This document shows positions 1 to 10,537 of a stretch of 64,000 nt of DNA, one piece after another. The position numbers were made by a program, and so were the translations under genes. The stretch lies in the NCBI RefSeq assembly GCF_008802355.1, contig NZ_VZRA01000001.1, positions 504,980 through 568,979 of the forward strand. Direction: 5' to 3'. The notes under the pieces are model-generated. The model was given only the letters and a program-made list of their open reading frames with translations, did no database searches and was not told the origin of the DNA. Numbering within the stretch: the first letter of the stretch is position 1; each line of letters starts with the position of its first letter. This DNA comes from Oryzomonas sagensis. GTDB taxonomy: Bacteria; Desulfobacterota; Desulfuromonadia; Geobacterales; Pseudopelobacteraceae.

Positions 1-1037
1 AGGTGCGACGGGTCCTTCACGTCGGTGCCGTTAAAGGCGATGATCACGTCTCCCTGGCGAATGCCGGCCCTCTCCGCCGGGCTCCCCTTCATGATGTCGT
101 TGATCAGAGCCCCCTTGGTCTGCTTCAGGCCGAAGGACCTGGCCAGTTCTTCCGTGACCGGCTGGATCGTCACCCCCATCCAGCCGCGGCTCACATTCCC
201 CTTCCGGATGAGCTGGCTGAAGATCGGCTTGGCCATGTTCGCGGGGATGGCAAAACCGATGCCCTGGCCGGCGGCTACGATGGCGGTGTTGATGCCGATG
301 ACCTCGCCGTAGATGTTGAGCAGGGGGCCGCCTGAATTGCCCGGGTTGATGGATGCGTCGGTCTGAATGAAGTTCTCGTAGGTTTCGATGCCCACGTTGG
401 AGCGGCCGGTAGCCGAGATGACGCCGACCGTCATGGTCCGGTCCAGGCCGAAGGGGTTGCCGATGGCGATGGCCCACTGGCCGACCTCAAGCTTGTCCGA
501 ATCGCCCAGAACCGCGGTCGGCAGGTCCGTGGCGTTGATCTTGATCACGGCTATATCGGTCTTCTGGTCGCCGCCTACGACCTTCGCATCGTAGACTTTG
601 TCGTTGGAGAGCTTGACCTGGACCGTCTCGGCATCGCGCACCACATGGTCATTGGTCACGATGTAGCCGTCCTTGCTGATGATGAACCCCGAGCCAAGGC
701 TCTTGTCGCGGCGGTACTGGGGTTGCCCGTCCCCTCCGAAAAAGTCCTCGAAAAAGGGCGACATTTCAAAGAACGGCTGCATCATCTTCTTCTTGCTGAT
801 GGTGGATATGTTGACGACGCAGGGGGTGACCTTCTTGGCCACCGTGCTGAAGGCCTTCTGGGTGGAGAGGATGTCGGAGGGCACATCCTTGACCGGCGCC
901 TCCGCCTCGCCCGCCTTGCGTTTCGATTCGAGAAACAGGGGTGAATCGCTTTTGCCGCTGCAGGCCGCCAGGCCGCCGAGCAGCAGCGCGCAGATGACGG
1001 CGAACAGCAGTACATGGGAATAGGTTTTAAATTTCAT
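1..1037 (-). CDS. HtrA/DegP-family serine protease, lipoprotein (3' end outside window)
   Basis: Periplasmic trypsin-like protease/chaperone for misfolded envelope proteins. The frame opens at ATG 1037 and stays open to the left edge, so the C-terminus is missing. Residues 1-26 form a lipoprotein signal ending in the lipobox LAAC (Cys26). The catalytic triad is readable: His131 in TNDHVV, Asp161 in KTDIAV and Ser235 in GNSGGPL. A PDZ domain begins near the edge (AGIRQGDVIIAFNGTDV). Most HtrA proteins are soluble or have one membrane anchor, so a lipidated form is less usual. It reads away from the XRE regulator, giving a divergent 195-base gap. Family call is firm; which paralogue (degP, degQ or degS-like) cannot be told. 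Confidence 0.93.
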   Translation of the reverse strand, partial: MKFKTYSHVLLFAVICALLLGGLAACSGKSDSPLFLESKRKAGEAEAPVKDVPSDILSTQKAFSTVAKKVTPCVVNISTISKKKMMQPFFEMSPFFEDFFGGDGQPQYRRDKSLGSGFIISKDGYIVTNDHVVRDAETVQVKLSNDKVYDAKVVGGDQKTDIAVIKINATDLPTAVLGDSDKLEVGQWAIAIGNPFGLDRTMTVGVISATGRSNVGIETYENFIQTDASINPGNSGGPLLNIYGEVIGINTAIVAAGQGIGFAIPANMAKPIFSQLIRKGNVSRGWMGVTIQPVTEELARSFGLKQTKGALINDIMKGSPAERAGIRQGDVIIAFNGTDVKDPSH

Positions 1038-1156
1038 AGGGTTCTCGTATGCACTCCCCTCATTGGATTCGGCTCGGAAACTATTGATTCAAGTATAAGT
1101 CGGATGTCAACGGAATTCAAGGGCGGCAGGCGGGAACCGCCGCATGTTCTACCTGA

Positions 1157-1171
1157 TATAATAATGTTATT
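1157..1171 (+). promoter_or_regulatory. Candidate -10 box and small palindrome upstream of the XRE-cupin gene
   Basis: A perfect TATAAT lies at 1157-1162 and overlaps the palindrome AATAA-TG-TTATT at 1160-1171, about 60 bases before the regulator's start. XRE-cupin regulators often bind their own promoter, so an autoregulatory site is plausible. No convincing -35 box is visible. Confidence 0.35.
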
Positions 1172-1232
1172 GTAAACAGTATCCATTTTGTGTAAAAATA
1201 ATTTCATACACCCGAAACATTCGGAGGGGCAT

Positions 1233-1835
1233 ATGACCGACATCAAGGCGCAGATCAAAGAATTCCGCATCGGCCAGAAGATCAGGGGGCTCCGCCAGCA
1301 GAAGCGGTTGACCCTCCAGGAACTGTCCGACCTGACAACCCTTTCCAAGCCGCTCCTGTCGCAGATCGAGAACGAGCAGGTCGTTCCCCCTCTGGCAACG
1401 CTGCTCAAGATCGCCAAGGGGTTGAAGGTCGGCATCCATTTTTTCTTCGAGGACGAGAGCAACCGGCAGCGATACGTCATGACCAAACGGGAGGCGCTCC
1501 CGGGGTTCGAAGCGGTTCAGCGGCCGATCATCAACGACGTTTCACGCCCCTATGTCTACCATTCCCTGGCCCAGGGGATGCGGCACAAGCACATGGAACC
1601 GTTTTTGGTGGAGTTCGACGCCTGTTCCTGGGATGAGCGGCTTTTCTTCAAGCACGAGGGGGATGAGGAGTTTCTCTACATCGTCGCCGGGGAACTGGAT
1701 CTCCACTACAACAACGAGGTCATCCGCCTGCGCGCCGGCGACAGCATCTATTACGACTCCAGCCAGCCCCATGGCTGGGTTGCCGTGGGCGAAGAAAAGG
1801 CCAAGGCGGTGGCGGTGCTGTACACGAAGGATTGA
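1233..1835 (+). CDS. XRE-family transcriptional regulator with C-terminal cupin domain
   Basis: 200 residues. The N-terminal helix-turn-helix covers about residues 12-66 (IRGLRQQKRLTLQELSDLTT, then LLSQIENEQVVPPLATLLKI). A cupin barrel covers about 100-195, with HKHMEP, the FLYIVAGELDLHY strand pair and the DSIYYDSSQPHGW histidine region. This architecture is common for regulators that sense small molecules through the cupin pocket. I chose ATG 1233 because TCGGAGGGG precedes it at 1221-1229; an upstream in-frame ATG at 1188 lacks a ribosome site. The gene stands alone, with the HtrA gene diverging and the glycosyltransferase converging. The ligand and target genes cannot be inferred. Confidence 0.9.
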   Translation: MTDIKAQIKEFRIGQKIRGLRQQKRLTLQELSDLTTLSKPLLSQIENEQVVPPLATLLKIAKGLKVGIHFFFEDESNRQRYVMTKREALPGFEAVQRPIINDVSRPYVYHSLAQGMRHKHMEPFLVEFDACSWDERLFFKHEGDEEFLYIVAGELDLHYNNEVIRLRAGDSIYYDSSQPHGWVAVGEEKAKAVAVLYTKD

Positions 1836-1857
1836 TGCGGGTACGGAATGGGGGGCC

Positions 1858-3678
1858 TCAACGAGCGTTTCCCGCCGCTCCCTCGTCGTCAGCCGACCGC
1901 CCCTTCACGAACGCGCTCTGCGTACCCGGCGGCAACGCACCTCCTGCCGCGCTCCGGTTGCAGATCAGCATCTTTTTGCCCTTGGTCCCCAAGACGACGG
2001 GTGCGGGGACGAGCCGGGGGGCAATCCGCTCGTAGTCGGCCCGCTTGAGCAAAGCGGCAACCGGCTGCTCCCCCTGCCACAACCGCAGGAAATCGGTTTC
2101 CTCGACAAACCAGGCCGTCTGGTCCCCCTGCCTGCTCCCGAACTCCAACTCTCCCCTGCCTCCCACGACCACCACCCGCTTCCCGGCATAAAACGGCAAC
2201 GACTGTTCGTAACCGAATGAGGCCAGGCAGCCGCCATGGGAGGTGGCCTGCCGCCCCAGCAGGGCGAGCTCCTTCGAAGACTTTTTGAACTCGATCCCCT
2301 CAAGGAACAGTTGCAGCCCCATGGTCTCCAAAAAGTACGAACCGAGGCAGAGCCCGGCGAACAGGATCAGCAGGCTCCTTTTCCGGCCGGCCAGCCAGAC
2401 CGCCGCCCCCATGGACAATGCCAGGCAGGCGACGACAACGCCCCCCAGGGGCGACAGGAGGGGCGGTTTCGTCACCAGCGACCCGCCGGGGCGCACCAGG
2501 CCGGAACCGGTCAGAATCGGGGCAAGCTCCCGTACGTGCGGGTAGATAATGGCCAGCACGGCCATTACTGCCAAAAGCGTTCCCAGAATGGCCTTTTCCG
2601 GCCCAAACGTCTGCCGCTGTTCCTCCGCGTCCATCAGGTCGGAGAACATCTTTCCGGTCAGGAGGGCCAGGGCCGGAAACACGGGAAGGATATACGGGAT
2701 CAGCTTGGAGTGGGACGCGGAAAAGAAGAGGAAGATGAAGGCGGCCCAGAGGAGCAGGAACAGCAGACGCTCTCCGTTCCGGCTGCGCCGTTCGCCCCAG
2801 GCCCGCGCAATGGCCCGAGCGCCGTATAACGACCAGGGAAACATGGTCAGGAGCAGGATGGGGATAAAGAACCAGAACGGCTGATAACGGTCGTGGACCG
2901 TGGTGAGGAAACGTTCCAGGTGCTCGTGGATAAAGAAAAAACGGGCGAATGCCGGGTTGCGCGCCGAGACCAGCACGAACCAGGGGGCCGCCACTGCCAG
3001 GAAAAGCGCGCTGCCGCCGGGGAGGCGCATTTCCTTCAGCAGATGCCAGCGCCGGGTCGTTGCCAGGTAGAGGACGATGATGCCTGCGGGGAAGAGCAGC
3101 CCGACCAGCCCCTTGGCGAGCACGGCCAGGGCCGCGAAGAGGTACAGTGCATAGTAGTAGCGCCCTTTATGCCGTTCCTGGTCATCGGCGGCGATGATGA
3201 AGCAGCACAGGGCCGCCGACAGGCACACGGTCAACGTCATGTCGGTCAGATTGATGCGGGACTGGGCGATGAACCCGGTAGAGGTGCCCAGGATGAAGGC
3301 GGAGAGCAGCCCCTCGCGTCTGCCGAACAGTTTGCGGCCGGTATGATAGACCAGCAGCACGGTCAAAAGACCCGCCAGCGCACCGGCAAACCGGGCGGCG
3401 AATTCGTTCAGCCCGAAGAGTTTGAACGAAAGGGCGTTCAGCCAGTAGTGCAGGGGAGGCTTTTCGAAATACGCGACATAGTTGAGCATCGGGGTGACGA
3501 AATCGCCCCGCTCCAGCATCTCCCGGGGGACTTCCGCATAACGCCCCTCGTCCGGCTCGATCAACCCGGCATTGCCGAGGAAGAGAAAGAAGGCCCCCCC
3601 GAACAGGATCATCAGTATCAGTATGTCGCGCGGCGCCGGATAGTGGCGGGGGAAAAAATAGGCCTTGAGATCTTTCAT
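1858..3678 (-). CDS. ArnT/PMT-like glycosyltransferase, multi-pass membrane protein
   Basis: 606 residues in the GT-C fold superfamily that moves sugars from polyprenyl phosphate donors. The family hallmark is the acidic pair in the first periplasmic loop, here EPDEGRYAEVPREML around residues 41-55. It is followed by the FEKPPLHYWLNA segment typical of ArnT-like proteins and about ten to twelve hydrophobic helices up to residue 460. The last 130 residues form a soluble tail. The start is ATG 3678, giving MKDLKAYFF directly before the first helix, with AGGGATGG upstream. A longer reading to 3750 adds 24 residues of unlikely sequence. No lipid A or polymyxin-resistance genes are nearby, so the acceptor is unknown. 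Confidence 0.85.
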   Translation of the reverse strand: MKDLKAYFFPRHYPAPRDILILMILFGGAFFLFLGNAGLIEPDEGRYAEVPREMLERGDFVTPMLNYVAYFEKPPLHYWLNALSFKLFGLNEFAARFAGALAGLLTVLLVYHTGRKLFGRREGLLSAFILGTSTGFIAQSRINLTDMTLTVCLSAALCCFIIAADDQERHKGRYYYALYLFAALAVLAKGLVGLLFPAGIIVLYLATTRRWHLLKEMRLPGGSALFLAVAAPWFVLVSARNPAFARFFFIHEHLERFLTTVHDRYQPFWFFIPILLLTMFPWSLYGARAIARAWGERRSRNGERLLFLLLWAAFIFLFFSASHSKLIPYILPVFPALALLTGKMFSDLMDAEEQRQTFGPEKAILGTLLAVMAVLAIIYPHVRELAPILTGSGLVRPGGSLVTKPPLLSPLGGVVVACLALSMGAAVWLAGRKRSLLILFAGLCLGSYFLETMGLQLFLEGIEFKKSSKELALLGRQATSHGGCLASFGYEQSLPFYAGKRVVVVGGRGELEFGSRQGDQTAWFVEETDFLRLWQGEQPVAALLKRADYERIAPRLVPAPVVLGTKGKKMLICNRSAAGGALPPGTQSAFVKGRSADDEGAAGNAR

Positions 3679-3820
3679 GGCAACCATCCCTGGTACGGCA
3701 ACAGTGCCCGGCACTGACAAATTGCTGCACTGCAATCGCCTGCCGGACACTGTCGTTTTTTTCGCATTACTCTTTGTACCACACTTTTTTTAAACCGCAT
3801 GCTCGTCCGCTCTTCACCCG

Positions 3821-3861
3821 CACCGCACTGACGGCCGCAGTTCGACCTGTCAGGTGCGGTG
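3821..3861. repeat. Imperfect hairpin between the glycosyltransferase and the efflux operon
   Basis: CACCGCAC-TGAC pairs with GTCAGGTGCGGTG across a 16-base loop with one bulge. It lies 20 bases beyond the stop of the outer-membrane channel gene, where a terminator for the efflux operon would be expected. No T-run follows on the minus strand, so termination is uncertain. Confidence 0.35.
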
Positions 3862-3880
3862 GGGATGGGTAACGGCCTAT

Positions 3881-5311
3881 CTATATGCCCCCGCCGCCAA
3901 GCACCTTGTAGAGCGTCACCAGGTTCGTCAGCCGCGAAAGGCTGACACTGATCAGATTCTGCCGGGCCGCGTACTGGGAACGCTGGGAGTCCAGCACAAC
4001 CAGGTAACTATCGACCCCGTTGCGGTAACGCGCCTCGGACAGGTTGTAACTCACGGTAGTCGCCTCGACCAGCGACTGTTGGGCCGCCAACTGGTCGCCC
4101 AGGGTTCCGCGCTCCGCGAGGGCGTTGGCGACCTCTTGGAAAGCGGTCTGGATCGCCTTTTCATACTGGGCCACGTAGATCTGCCGGTCCACCTTGGCCA
4201 CGTTAAGATTGGCTCGGTTTGCCCCGCCATCGAAGATCGGCAGGGAGATCTGGGGAGCAAAAGCCCAGGCCGCCGAACCTGGCGCGAAGAGGTTGGCAAG
4301 CTGATCGCTGGTGGTGCCGGCAGAGGCGGTCAGGGAGATGCGCGGGAAAAAGGCGGCGCGGGCAGCCCCGATATTGGCGTTGGCCCCCTTGAGCAGGCTT
4401 TCGGCCTGGAGGATGTCGGGGCGGCGTTGCAGCACCTCCGACGGGAGCCCCGGACCGATCTCCTTCAGCATGGCCGTCGTGCCGAGCTTGGACGGGAGCA
4501 ACTCCGCCGGGACCGGGGAACCGACCAGCAGCGTCAGGCCGTTCTCGTCCTGGGCCACCTGGGAGGTGTATTTTGCCATGTCCGCCCGTGCCGTGTCGAC
4601 ACTGGTCTGGGCCTGGCGCAGGTCGAGTTCCGATGATGCCCCCAGCTCGTAACGGCGCTTGGTCAGGTCGTAGGAGGCCTGCTGGCTGGCAAGCGTATCC
4701 GTGACGAGTTGCAGGCGTTCCCGGTCCGCGGCAAGGGTCAGGTAACTGCTGGCGACCTGGGCCACCAGGGAGATCTGGCTGCTGATCCGTGCCTGTTCCG
4801 TGGCCAGGTATTGCTCCAGCGCCTGGTCCTTGAGACTCCGCACCCGTCCGAAGAAGTCCAGCTCATAGGAGCTGAAGCCCAGATTGGCGCTGTATGCGCG
4901 GGTAATAGAGGCATTTCCGCTGCTCGAGACGCTTGCCGGGTAGCGCTGGACCGTGCCGCTGCCGGTGGCGTTGACCGTCGGGAAGAGTTCGGCCCGCTGG
5001 ATCTGGTACATGGCCTGGTATTTCTCGATGGTGAGCGTGGCCACCCGCAGATCGCGATTATTGGCCAGCGCCAGCTCGATGACCTTCCTCAGGTTCTCGT
5101 CCTGGAAGAAATCCTTCCAAGGGATATCGGCAGCCGCCCGCTCGCCCGGTTTGGCCGCGCTGTTCTTGTAGGCCGGACCGCTCGGCCATGCGGTCGGGGC
5201 GGGAGATTCGGGACGCGTATAGGTGGGCGCCATGGTCGAGCAGCCGGCCAGGCAGACGAGCACCCCCAACGGGAGGCACAGGGATGTGGTTATGCGTTTG
5301 ATATCTCTCAT
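3881..5311 (-). CDS. RND efflux outer-membrane channel lipoprotein (OprM/NodT family)
   Basis: 476 residues, the normal length for this family. The protein forms a trimeric channel-tunnel that links the RND pump to the outside. The signal ends in the lipobox LAGC (Cys24), followed by the YTRPESPAP linker. The two TolC-like repeats are visible as alternating helical runs ([20 protein letters not shown] and later [20 protein letters not shown]). Its start lies one base after the pump gene's stop, and its ribosome site GGAGGTG sits inside the end of the pump gene, so the two are likely translationally coupled. Last gene of the three-gene efflux operon. Confidence 0.95.
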   Translation of the reverse strand: MRDIKRITTSLCLPLGVLVCLAGCSTMAPTYTRPESPAPTAWPSGPAYKNSAAKPGERAAADIPWKDFFQDENLRKVIELALANNRDLRVATLTIEKYQAMYQIQRAELFPTVNATGSGTVQRYPASVSSSGNASITRAYSANLGFSSYELDFFGRVRSLKDQALEQYLATEQARISSQISLVAQVASSYLTLAADRERLQLVTDTLASQQASYDLTKRRYELGASSELDLRQAQTSVDTARADMAKYTSQVAQDENGLTLLVGSPVPAELLPSKLGTTAMLKEIGPGLPSEVLQRRPDILQAESLLKGANANIGAARAAFFPRISLTASAGTTSDQLANLFAPGSAAWAFAPQISLPIFDGGANRANLNVAKVDRQIYVAQYEKAIQTAFQEVANALAERGTLGDQLAAQQSLVEATTVSYNLSEARYRNGVDSYLVVLDSQRSQYAARQNLISVSLSRLTNLVTLYKVLGGGGI

Positions 5312-5312
5312 A

Positions 5313-8300
5313 TCAGTTCACCTCCGAAGGTTTGACGGCAACGTCCGGTTCTGCGGGGGGGAGCTGGTGGTTCTGCTTCTTCCCGAACAGGCGGGAAACC
5401 AGGACAAAGAAAAACGGAATAAAGATCAGGTCGATGAAGGTTGCCGAAAGAAGGCCGCCGGTGACGGCGGTGCCGATGGCGTTCTGGGCCCCGGCCCCCG
5501 CTCCCTTGGTAAGGGCCAGCGGCAAGGTACCGAAGAAGAACGCCAGCGACGTCATGAGGACCGGCCTGAGCCGGATCTTCACCGCCGCCAGGGTGGCCTC
5601 GACCAGTCCCAGCCCCTGATGCATCTCGCTCTTGATAAACTGGATGATCAGGATGGCGTTCTTCGTTGAAAGCCCCACGGTGGTGAGCAGGCCGATCTGG
5701 AGGTAGATATCGTTGGGGAGCACCCGCAGGGTAACCGCCGTAACCGCACCCACCAGGCCGAGCGGCAGCATCAACAGGTTGACGAACGGGATGGTCCAGC
5801 TCTCATACAACGCCGCCACGCTGAGAAACACCACGATCAGCGAGATGGCGTAGAGCGCCGGTGCCTGGGCACCCGCCTGCTTCTCCTCGTAGGAGAGACC
5901 GGTCCACTCATAGCCGATCCCCGGGGGCAATTGGGCGGCCATCTTCTCCATCTCGGCCATGGCTTCACCCGTACTTACCCCGGTTGCAGCCTGTCCCTGA
6001 ATCTCCACGGAGGAAATGCCGTTATACCGTTCCAGGCGTGGCGAGCCGTACTGCCAGCGAGCGGTGGCAAAGGACGAGAACGGCACCATGTCACCGTTTT
6101 TGTTGGTGACATACCAGGTGTTGATATCCTCAGGCACCATGCGGTACTTGGCATCGGACTGGAGATAGACCTTCTTGACCCGTCCGTTTTCAATGAAGTC
6201 GTTCACGTAGGAACTACCCCAGGCAGTGGCCAGGACACTGTTGACATCCGCCAGGGCAATCCCTTGGGCCCCGGCCCTCACGTCATCGATATCCAGCTTG
6301 AACTGGGGAGAGTCGTCCTGGCCGTTGGGGCGCACCGCCATCAGTTTCGGATTCTTCGCGGCCATGCCCAAAAGCTGGTTACGTGCCTCCATCAGTTTTT
6401 CGTGCCCAACCCCGCTACGGTCCTGGAGCATGAAGTCAAAACCGTTGGCCTGCCCCAGTTCAATTACCGCGGGGGGGGAAATGGCAAAAACCAGGCCGTC
6501 CTTGATCTTGGAGAAAGCCCCCATGGCTCGCGCGGCAATAGCCGGCGCCTTCAGCTCAGGGGACTGGCGAAGCTTCCAGTCCTTAAGCTTCACAAAGGCA
6601 AGGCCCATATTCTGGCCGCGACCGGCAAAGCTGATACCCGCCACCGTAACTACCGATTCCACGGTCTTTTGTTCCTGTTCATTAAAGTGCTTTTCCAGCT
6701 GATGTATGACCTGGATGGTCCGTTCTTCCGTAGCCCCTGCCGGCAACTGGATCTGGCAAATGAGAAATCCTTGGTCCTCATCCGGCAGGAACGCGGTTGG
6801 CAGACGGAGGAAGAGGAAGGCCATGCACGCGACGATGGCACCGTACACCATCAGATAGCGCAGCGGCTTGCCGAAGGAACGGCCGACGAGCCCCTCGTAC
6901 TGCTCCCTGCGGCGGTCAAACCAGTTGTTGAACAGATGGAAGGGCGTTTTGAACCAGCCCGATTCGCCTGGGACATGCCCCTTCGCCACCGGCTTGAGCA
7001 GGGTGGCGCAGAGGGCCGGGGTGAGGGTCATGGCCAGCACGACCGAGAGGATCATGGCGGAGACGATGGTAATGGAAAACTGGCGGTAGATGACGCCGGT
7101 GGAGCCGCCGAAAAAGGCCATGGGCGTAAAGACCGCCGTCAACACGGTGACGATCCCCCAAAGGGCGCCGGTGATCTGCCCCATGGACTTGATGGTCGCC
7201 TCCTTAGGAGGCAACCCCTCTTCGCTCATGATGCGTTCCACGTTCTCGACCACGACGATGGCGTCATCAACCAGGAGGCCGATGACAATGACCAGGGCGA
7301 ACATGGTGAGGGTGTTGATGGAGAACCCGCAGGCCGACAAGACCCCGAAGGTGCCCAGGAGCACCACCGGCACCGCGATGGTGGGGATCAGCGTCGCCCG
7401 GATGTTCTGCAGGAACACGAACATGATGATAAAGACCAGGAAGACCGCCTCAAACAAGGTCTTGACCACCTCTTCGATGGAGATCTTCACAAAGGGGGTG
7501 GTGTCGTAGGGGTACGCCACCTTGACGCCGGCAGGGAAGAACTTGGACAACTCCGTCATCTTCGCCTTGATCCTGGTGGCGGTATCCAGCGCGTTGGCGC
7601 CGGCAGCCAGCCTGATGGCCATCATCCCCACCGGTTTCCCTTTGTAGAAACCGTTGATATCATAGCTTTCCGTGCCGATCTTGCACTCGGCCACATCCTT
7701 CAGCTTGACCGTGGAGCCGTCGCTGTTGGTGCGCAGGATGATCTCCCCGAACTGCTCCGGCGTCTGGAGCAGGGTCCGGGCGGTGATGGTGGCGTTTAAT
7801 TGTTGTCCCTGCATAGCGGGGGTGCCGCCGAACTGACCGGCCGAGACCTGGGCGTTCTGGGCCGTGACCGCGTTGCTCACATCAGTGGAAGTCAGCTTGT
7901 AGTTGTTCAGCTTGGTCGGATTCAGCCAGATGCGCATGGCGTTCTGGGAACCGAACACCTGTAGCTCGCCCACCCCTTCGAGCCGGCTGACGATGTCCTG
8001 CACGTTGGCCACCAGGTAGTCGGTCAGGCCGAAGCGGTCCATGGAACCGTCTTCCGAGACGAGGCCAACCAATATCAGGTAGTTCTTTGTGGACTTCACC
8101 ACCGAAATCCCCTGTTTCTGCACGACCTGGGGCAATAGCGGGGTGGCCAGTTGCAGCTTGTTCTGTACCTGCACCTGGGCAATATTCGGGTCGGTCCCGG
8201 CCTTGAAGGTCAGGTTGATGGAGACGGAGCCGGCGGAATCGCTGGTGGACGCCATATAAATCAGGTTGTCGATGCCGTTGAGTTTCTGTTCGACGACCTG

Positions 8301-8486
8301 GGTAACCGTATCCTGCACCGTCTGGGCCGAGGCCCCCGGATACGTGGCGTTGATGGTGATCTGGGGCGGCGCAATCGGCGGATACTGGGAGACCGGCAAT
8401 GTCTTGATCGCCAGAAGACCCGCCAGCATGATCATGATGGCGATCACCCAGGCAAAGATCGGGCGATTGATGAAAAAACGAGGCAT
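5313..8486 (-). CDS. RND multidrug efflux pump, inner-membrane subunit (AcrB/MexB type, HAE1)
   Basis: 1057 residues, full length for a proton-driven HAE1 transporter. The N-terminus [17 protein letters not shown] is typical. The transmembrane proton relay is intact: adjacent aspartates in [13 protein letters not shown], and the lysine in [11 protein letters not shown] of the second half. Two large periplasmic loops follow the first helix of each half. The adaptor gene lies 12 bases upstream and the channel gene 1 base downstream. The TetR gene and a matching operator upstream indicate induced expression. Substrates cannot be predicted; HAE1 pumps usually export hydrophobic antibiotics, detergents or solvents. 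Confidence 0.97.
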   Translation of the reverse strand: MPRFFINRPIFAWVIAIMIMLAGLLAIKTLPVSQYPPIAPPQITINATYPGASAQTVQDTVTQVVEQKLNGIDNLIYMASTSDSAGSVSINLTFKAGTDPNIAQVQVQNKLQLATPLLPQVVQKQGISVVKSTKNYLILVGLVSEDGSMDRFGLTDYLVANVQDIVSRLEGVGELQVFGSQNAMRIWLNPTKLNNYKLTSTDVSNAVTAQNAQVSAGQFGGTPAMQGQQLNATITARTLLQTPEQFGEIILRTNSDGSTVKLKDVAECKIGTESYDINGFYKGKPVGMMAIRLAAGANALDTATRIKAKMTELSKFFPAGVKVAYPYDTTPFVKISIEEVVKTLFEAVFLVFIIMFVFLQNIRATLIPTIAVPVVLLGTFGVLSACGFSINTLTMFALVIVIGLLVDDAIVVVENVERIMSEEGLPPKEATIKSMGQITGALWGIVTVLTAVFTPMAFFGGSTGVIYRQFSITIVSAMILSVVLAMTLTPALCATLLKPVAKGHVPGESGWFKTPFHLFNNWFDRRREQYEGLVGRSFGKPLRYLMVYGAIVACMAFLFLRLPTAFLPDEDQGFLICQIQLPAGATEERTIQVIHQLEKHFNEQEQKTVESVVTVAGISFAGRGQNMGLAFVKLKDWKLRQSPELKAPAIAARAMGAFSKIKDGLVFAISPPAVIELGQANGFDFMLQDRSGVGHEKLMEARNQLLGMAAKNPKLMAVRPNGQDDSPQFKLDIDDVRAGAQGIALADVNSVLATAWGSSYVNDFIENGRVKKVYLQSDAKYRMVPEDINTWYVTNKNGDMVPFSSFATARWQYGSPRLERYNGISSVEIQGQAATGVSTGEAMAEMEKMAAQLPPGIGYEWTGLSYEEKQAGAQAPALYAISLIVVFLSVAALYESWTIPFVNLLMLPLGLVGAVTAVTLRVLPNDIYLQIGLLTTVGLSTKNAILIIQFIKSEMHQGLGLVEATLAAVKIRLRPVLMTSLAFFFGTLPLALTKGAGAGAQNAIGTAVTGGLLSATFIDLIFIPFFFVLVSRLFGKKQNHQLPPAEPDVAVKPSEVN

Positions 8487-8498
8487 GGAGGATCTCCT

Positions 8499-9710
8499 TT
8501 ATTTTTTTGCTGCGGCGGGCTGAGTTGCTGCGGCAGGAGAGGCCCCTGCGGCAGGCTGGCTGCCGAAGGGAACGGCCTTGACCGGCGTTCCCGGACGCGC
8601 CTTCTGCAACCCTTCCAGAATCACGCGGTCACCCGCCTTGAGGCCGTCGCTGACCAGCCAGTTCTCGCCGACGGTCCGGGCAACCTTGATGACCCGCTGC
8701 TCCACCTTTTCCTCCGCCCCTACCACCATGACCGTGGCTTCCCCCTTCTGGTTGCGGGTCACGCCGCGCTGCGGGACCAGGATGGCGTTCTCATTAACCC
8801 CCTCCTCCAGAATGGCGCGGACGAACATACCCGGCAACAGGGCCTGTTTCGGGTTCGGGAAGACCGCCCGCAGGGTCACGGAACCGGTGCTCTGGTCCAC
8901 GGTAACCTCGGAAAACTTCAGGGCGCCCGGCAACGGATAGGCGCTGCCGTCCTCCAATATCAGCTTGACCCGGGCCTGGGTTGCCGCATTGCTTTTCAGA
9001 ATGCCGCTGGCCAGGCTCTGCTTCAGACGCAGCAGTTCGGCGCTGGACTGGGTGACATCCACATACATGGAGCTCAACTGCTGGACGGTGGCCAGGGCCG
9101 TAGCCTGGTTTGCGGTCACCAACGCCCCGTCGGTCACGCTGGAGCGGCCGATCCGCCCGGAGATGGGGGCCGTTACCTTGGTATAGGCCAGATTGATGCG
9201 GGCGGTTTCCACCGCGGCCTTGGCGGAGGCCACATCGGCCTCGCCCTGCTTGAGCGCGGCGTAGGCGTCATCGTAGTCCTGCTGGCTGACCGCCTTGATC
9301 TTCACCAACTCCTTATAGCGCCCCGCTTTCAGCCGGACGCTCGCCAGACTGGCTTCCGCCCTGGCAAGCGCCGCCTTGGCGCTGGCGTAGGTCGCCTGAT
9401 AGGTTGCCGGATCAATCTGGTAGAGTACCTGGCCTGCCTTGACATCGCTTCCTTCGGTGAAAACCCGCTTCTGGATGATGCCGTTGACCTGGGGGCGGAC
9501 TTCGGCAATCAGGTGGGGCGAGGTACGTCCCGGCACTTCCGTCGTCAGGGCAACGCGCTGCGGCTGAATAACCACCACCCCCACTTCGGGGGGACCGGCC
9601 TTCGGCGCCGCTCCGTCGGCAGTCTGCTTTTTCCCGCAGCCCGTCAGCAGCAGCCCGCCAACAAATACCCCCATGAGGGTAATCAGCATGATTCTTACAT
9701 TGTTTTGCAT
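8499..9710 (-). CDS. RND efflux periplasmic adaptor lipoprotein (AcrA/MexA family)
   Basis: 403 residues. The signal peptide ends in the lipobox LLTGC (Cys25). A split lipoyl domain flanks an alpha-helical hairpin: VRPQVNGIIQKRVFTEGSDV before it and YTKVTAPISGRIGRSSVTDG after it. The hairpin itself runs through about residues 105-165, rich in Ala, Lys and Glu. A beta-barrel and membrane-proximal domain follow, then an Ala/Pro-rich tail. It joins the pump to the outer-membrane channel. This is the first gene of the pump operon; a TetR-type operator lies 150 bases upstream at 9860-9875. Confidence 0.96.
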   Translation of the reverse strand: MQNNVRIMLITLMGVFVGGLLLTGCGKKQTADGAAPKAGPPEVGVVVIQPQRVALTTEVPGRTSPHLIAEVRPQVNGIIQKRVFTEGSDVKAGQVLYQIDPATYQATYASAKAALARAEASLASVRLKAGRYKELVKIKAVSQQDYDDAYAALKQGEADVASAKAAVETARINLAYTKVTAPISGRIGRSSVTDGALVTANQATALATVQQLSSMYVDVTQSSAELLRLKQSLASGILKSNAATQARVKLILEDGSAYPLPGALKFSEVTVDQSTGSVTLRAVFPNPKQALLPGMFVRAILEEGVNENAILVPQRGVTRNQKGEATVMVVGAEEKVEQRVIKVARTVGENWLVSDGLKAGDRVILEGLQKARPGTPVKAVPFGSQPAAGASPAAATQPAAAKK

Positions 9711-9859
9711 GGAACACCTCTAAATTGAATAATTTCCGGCTCAACCACAGCGTTGAGGCGAATCGTGTTGTTACGTACCGAGAACGAGAGACGACTGCGG
9801 CATCTGAATGGGTACGTCATGAGTGGCAACCCTATTGGAATCACCTTAGAATTTATTTA

Positions 9860-9875
9860 GAATGAACACTCATTC
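9860..9875 (-). promoter_or_regulatory. TetR-type operator upstream of the efflux operon
   Basis: GAATGA-ACAC-TCATTC is a perfect 6-base inverted repeat with a 4-base spacer. It has the same core as the operator in front of the tetR gene at 10502-10537. On the minus strand it overlaps a possible promoter (TTGAAT, 16 bases, TAAATT) that would drive the adaptor gene, so repression by steric block is the natural reading. Confidence 0.75.
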
Positions 9876-9926
9876 AAAAAACGGTTCTAAAAAAACCGTA
9901 TCCGAAACCGCTCCCTCGTTATGCGG

Positions 9927-10496
9927 TTATCGCCGTACGGAATCCCAACTTGCCGCAACGACCTCCTCTATGAGAGGTTTGTCCAGGGTGATGAACCCGA
10001 GGATATGGTCCCGCATCACCGCGAGCAGCGGGCCAAACGCCAGGGAATCTATGACAAAAAACGGCAGATCCTTCAAGACCTGCTGGGCAACGCCCTGTTC
10101 GAACAGGTCGTTATACACCGTGCGCTTGCCCGGCTCACCCATGATTCTGTCCCTGCGAAAGGCCGTGCCGTACGGGGAGTTGTAAAATTGCTCCCCATAG
10201 CGGAAATCAAGGGGGTTGGCGATGAAGTAGGTGATGAGACGCGTTCCGAGATGGATGAACCGCTCCCTGATCGGTCCTGTTTCCGGATAGCCCTTGAGGA
10301 TGAAGGCCGATACCCGCTTCTCGATATCCCGGTAAAGCTCGTTGATGAGGATATCCTTGCTCTTGAAGTAGAGATAGATCGTACCGGCGCCGACCCCGGC
10401 CCGGTCGGCGATCAGGGAAACCGAAGCCCCATGGAAGCCGCACTCGGCGATAAGTTTACGTGCTGCATTAAAAATGTCGTCGCGCTTGCAGGACAT
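9927..10496 (-). CDS. TetR/AcrR-family repressor of the adjacent efflux operon
   Basis: 189 residues. The N-terminal helix-turn-helix is clear: IFNAARKLIAECGFHGASVS, then the recognition helix region GVGAGTIYLYFKSKDIL. The remaining 130 residues form the variable ligand pocket and dimer interface. The gene sits directly upstream of the adaptor, pump and channel genes on the same strand, and near-identical palindromes lie over both promoters. That supports local autoregulation and control of the efflux operon, with release by an unknown effector. The start ATG 10496 is preceded by AGGAG, which is itself part of the palindrome. Confidence 0.93.
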   Translation of the reverse strand: MSCKRDDIFNAARKLIAECGFHGASVSLIADRAGVGAGTIYLYFKSKDILINELYRDIEKRVSAFILKGYPETGPIRERFIHLGTRLITYFIANPLDFRYGEQFYNSPYGTAFRRDRIMGEPGKRTVYNDLFEQGVAQQVLKDLPFFVIDSLAFGPLLAVMRDHILGFITLDKPLIEEVVAASWDSVRR

Positions 10497-10501
10497 TTCT
10501 T

Positions 10502-10537
10502 CTCCTATTCTGAATGATCACTCATTCAGAATAGGAG
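10502..10537 (-). promoter_or_regulatory. Perfect 16-bp palindromic operator in front of tetR
   Basis: The arms CTCCTATTCTGAATGA (10502-10517) and TCATTCAGAATAGGAG (10522-10537) match at all 16 positions around the spacer TCAC. The inner GAATGA-N4-TCATTC core equals the second operator at 9860-9875. The palindrome covers the -10 box and the transcription start and reaches the ribosome site of tetR. Confidence 0.85.

Noticed and set aside
5931-7799. A 622-codon plus-strand frame opposite the RND pump
   Set aside because: Antisense to a full-length, motif-complete transporter; no ribosome site or protein-like pattern.
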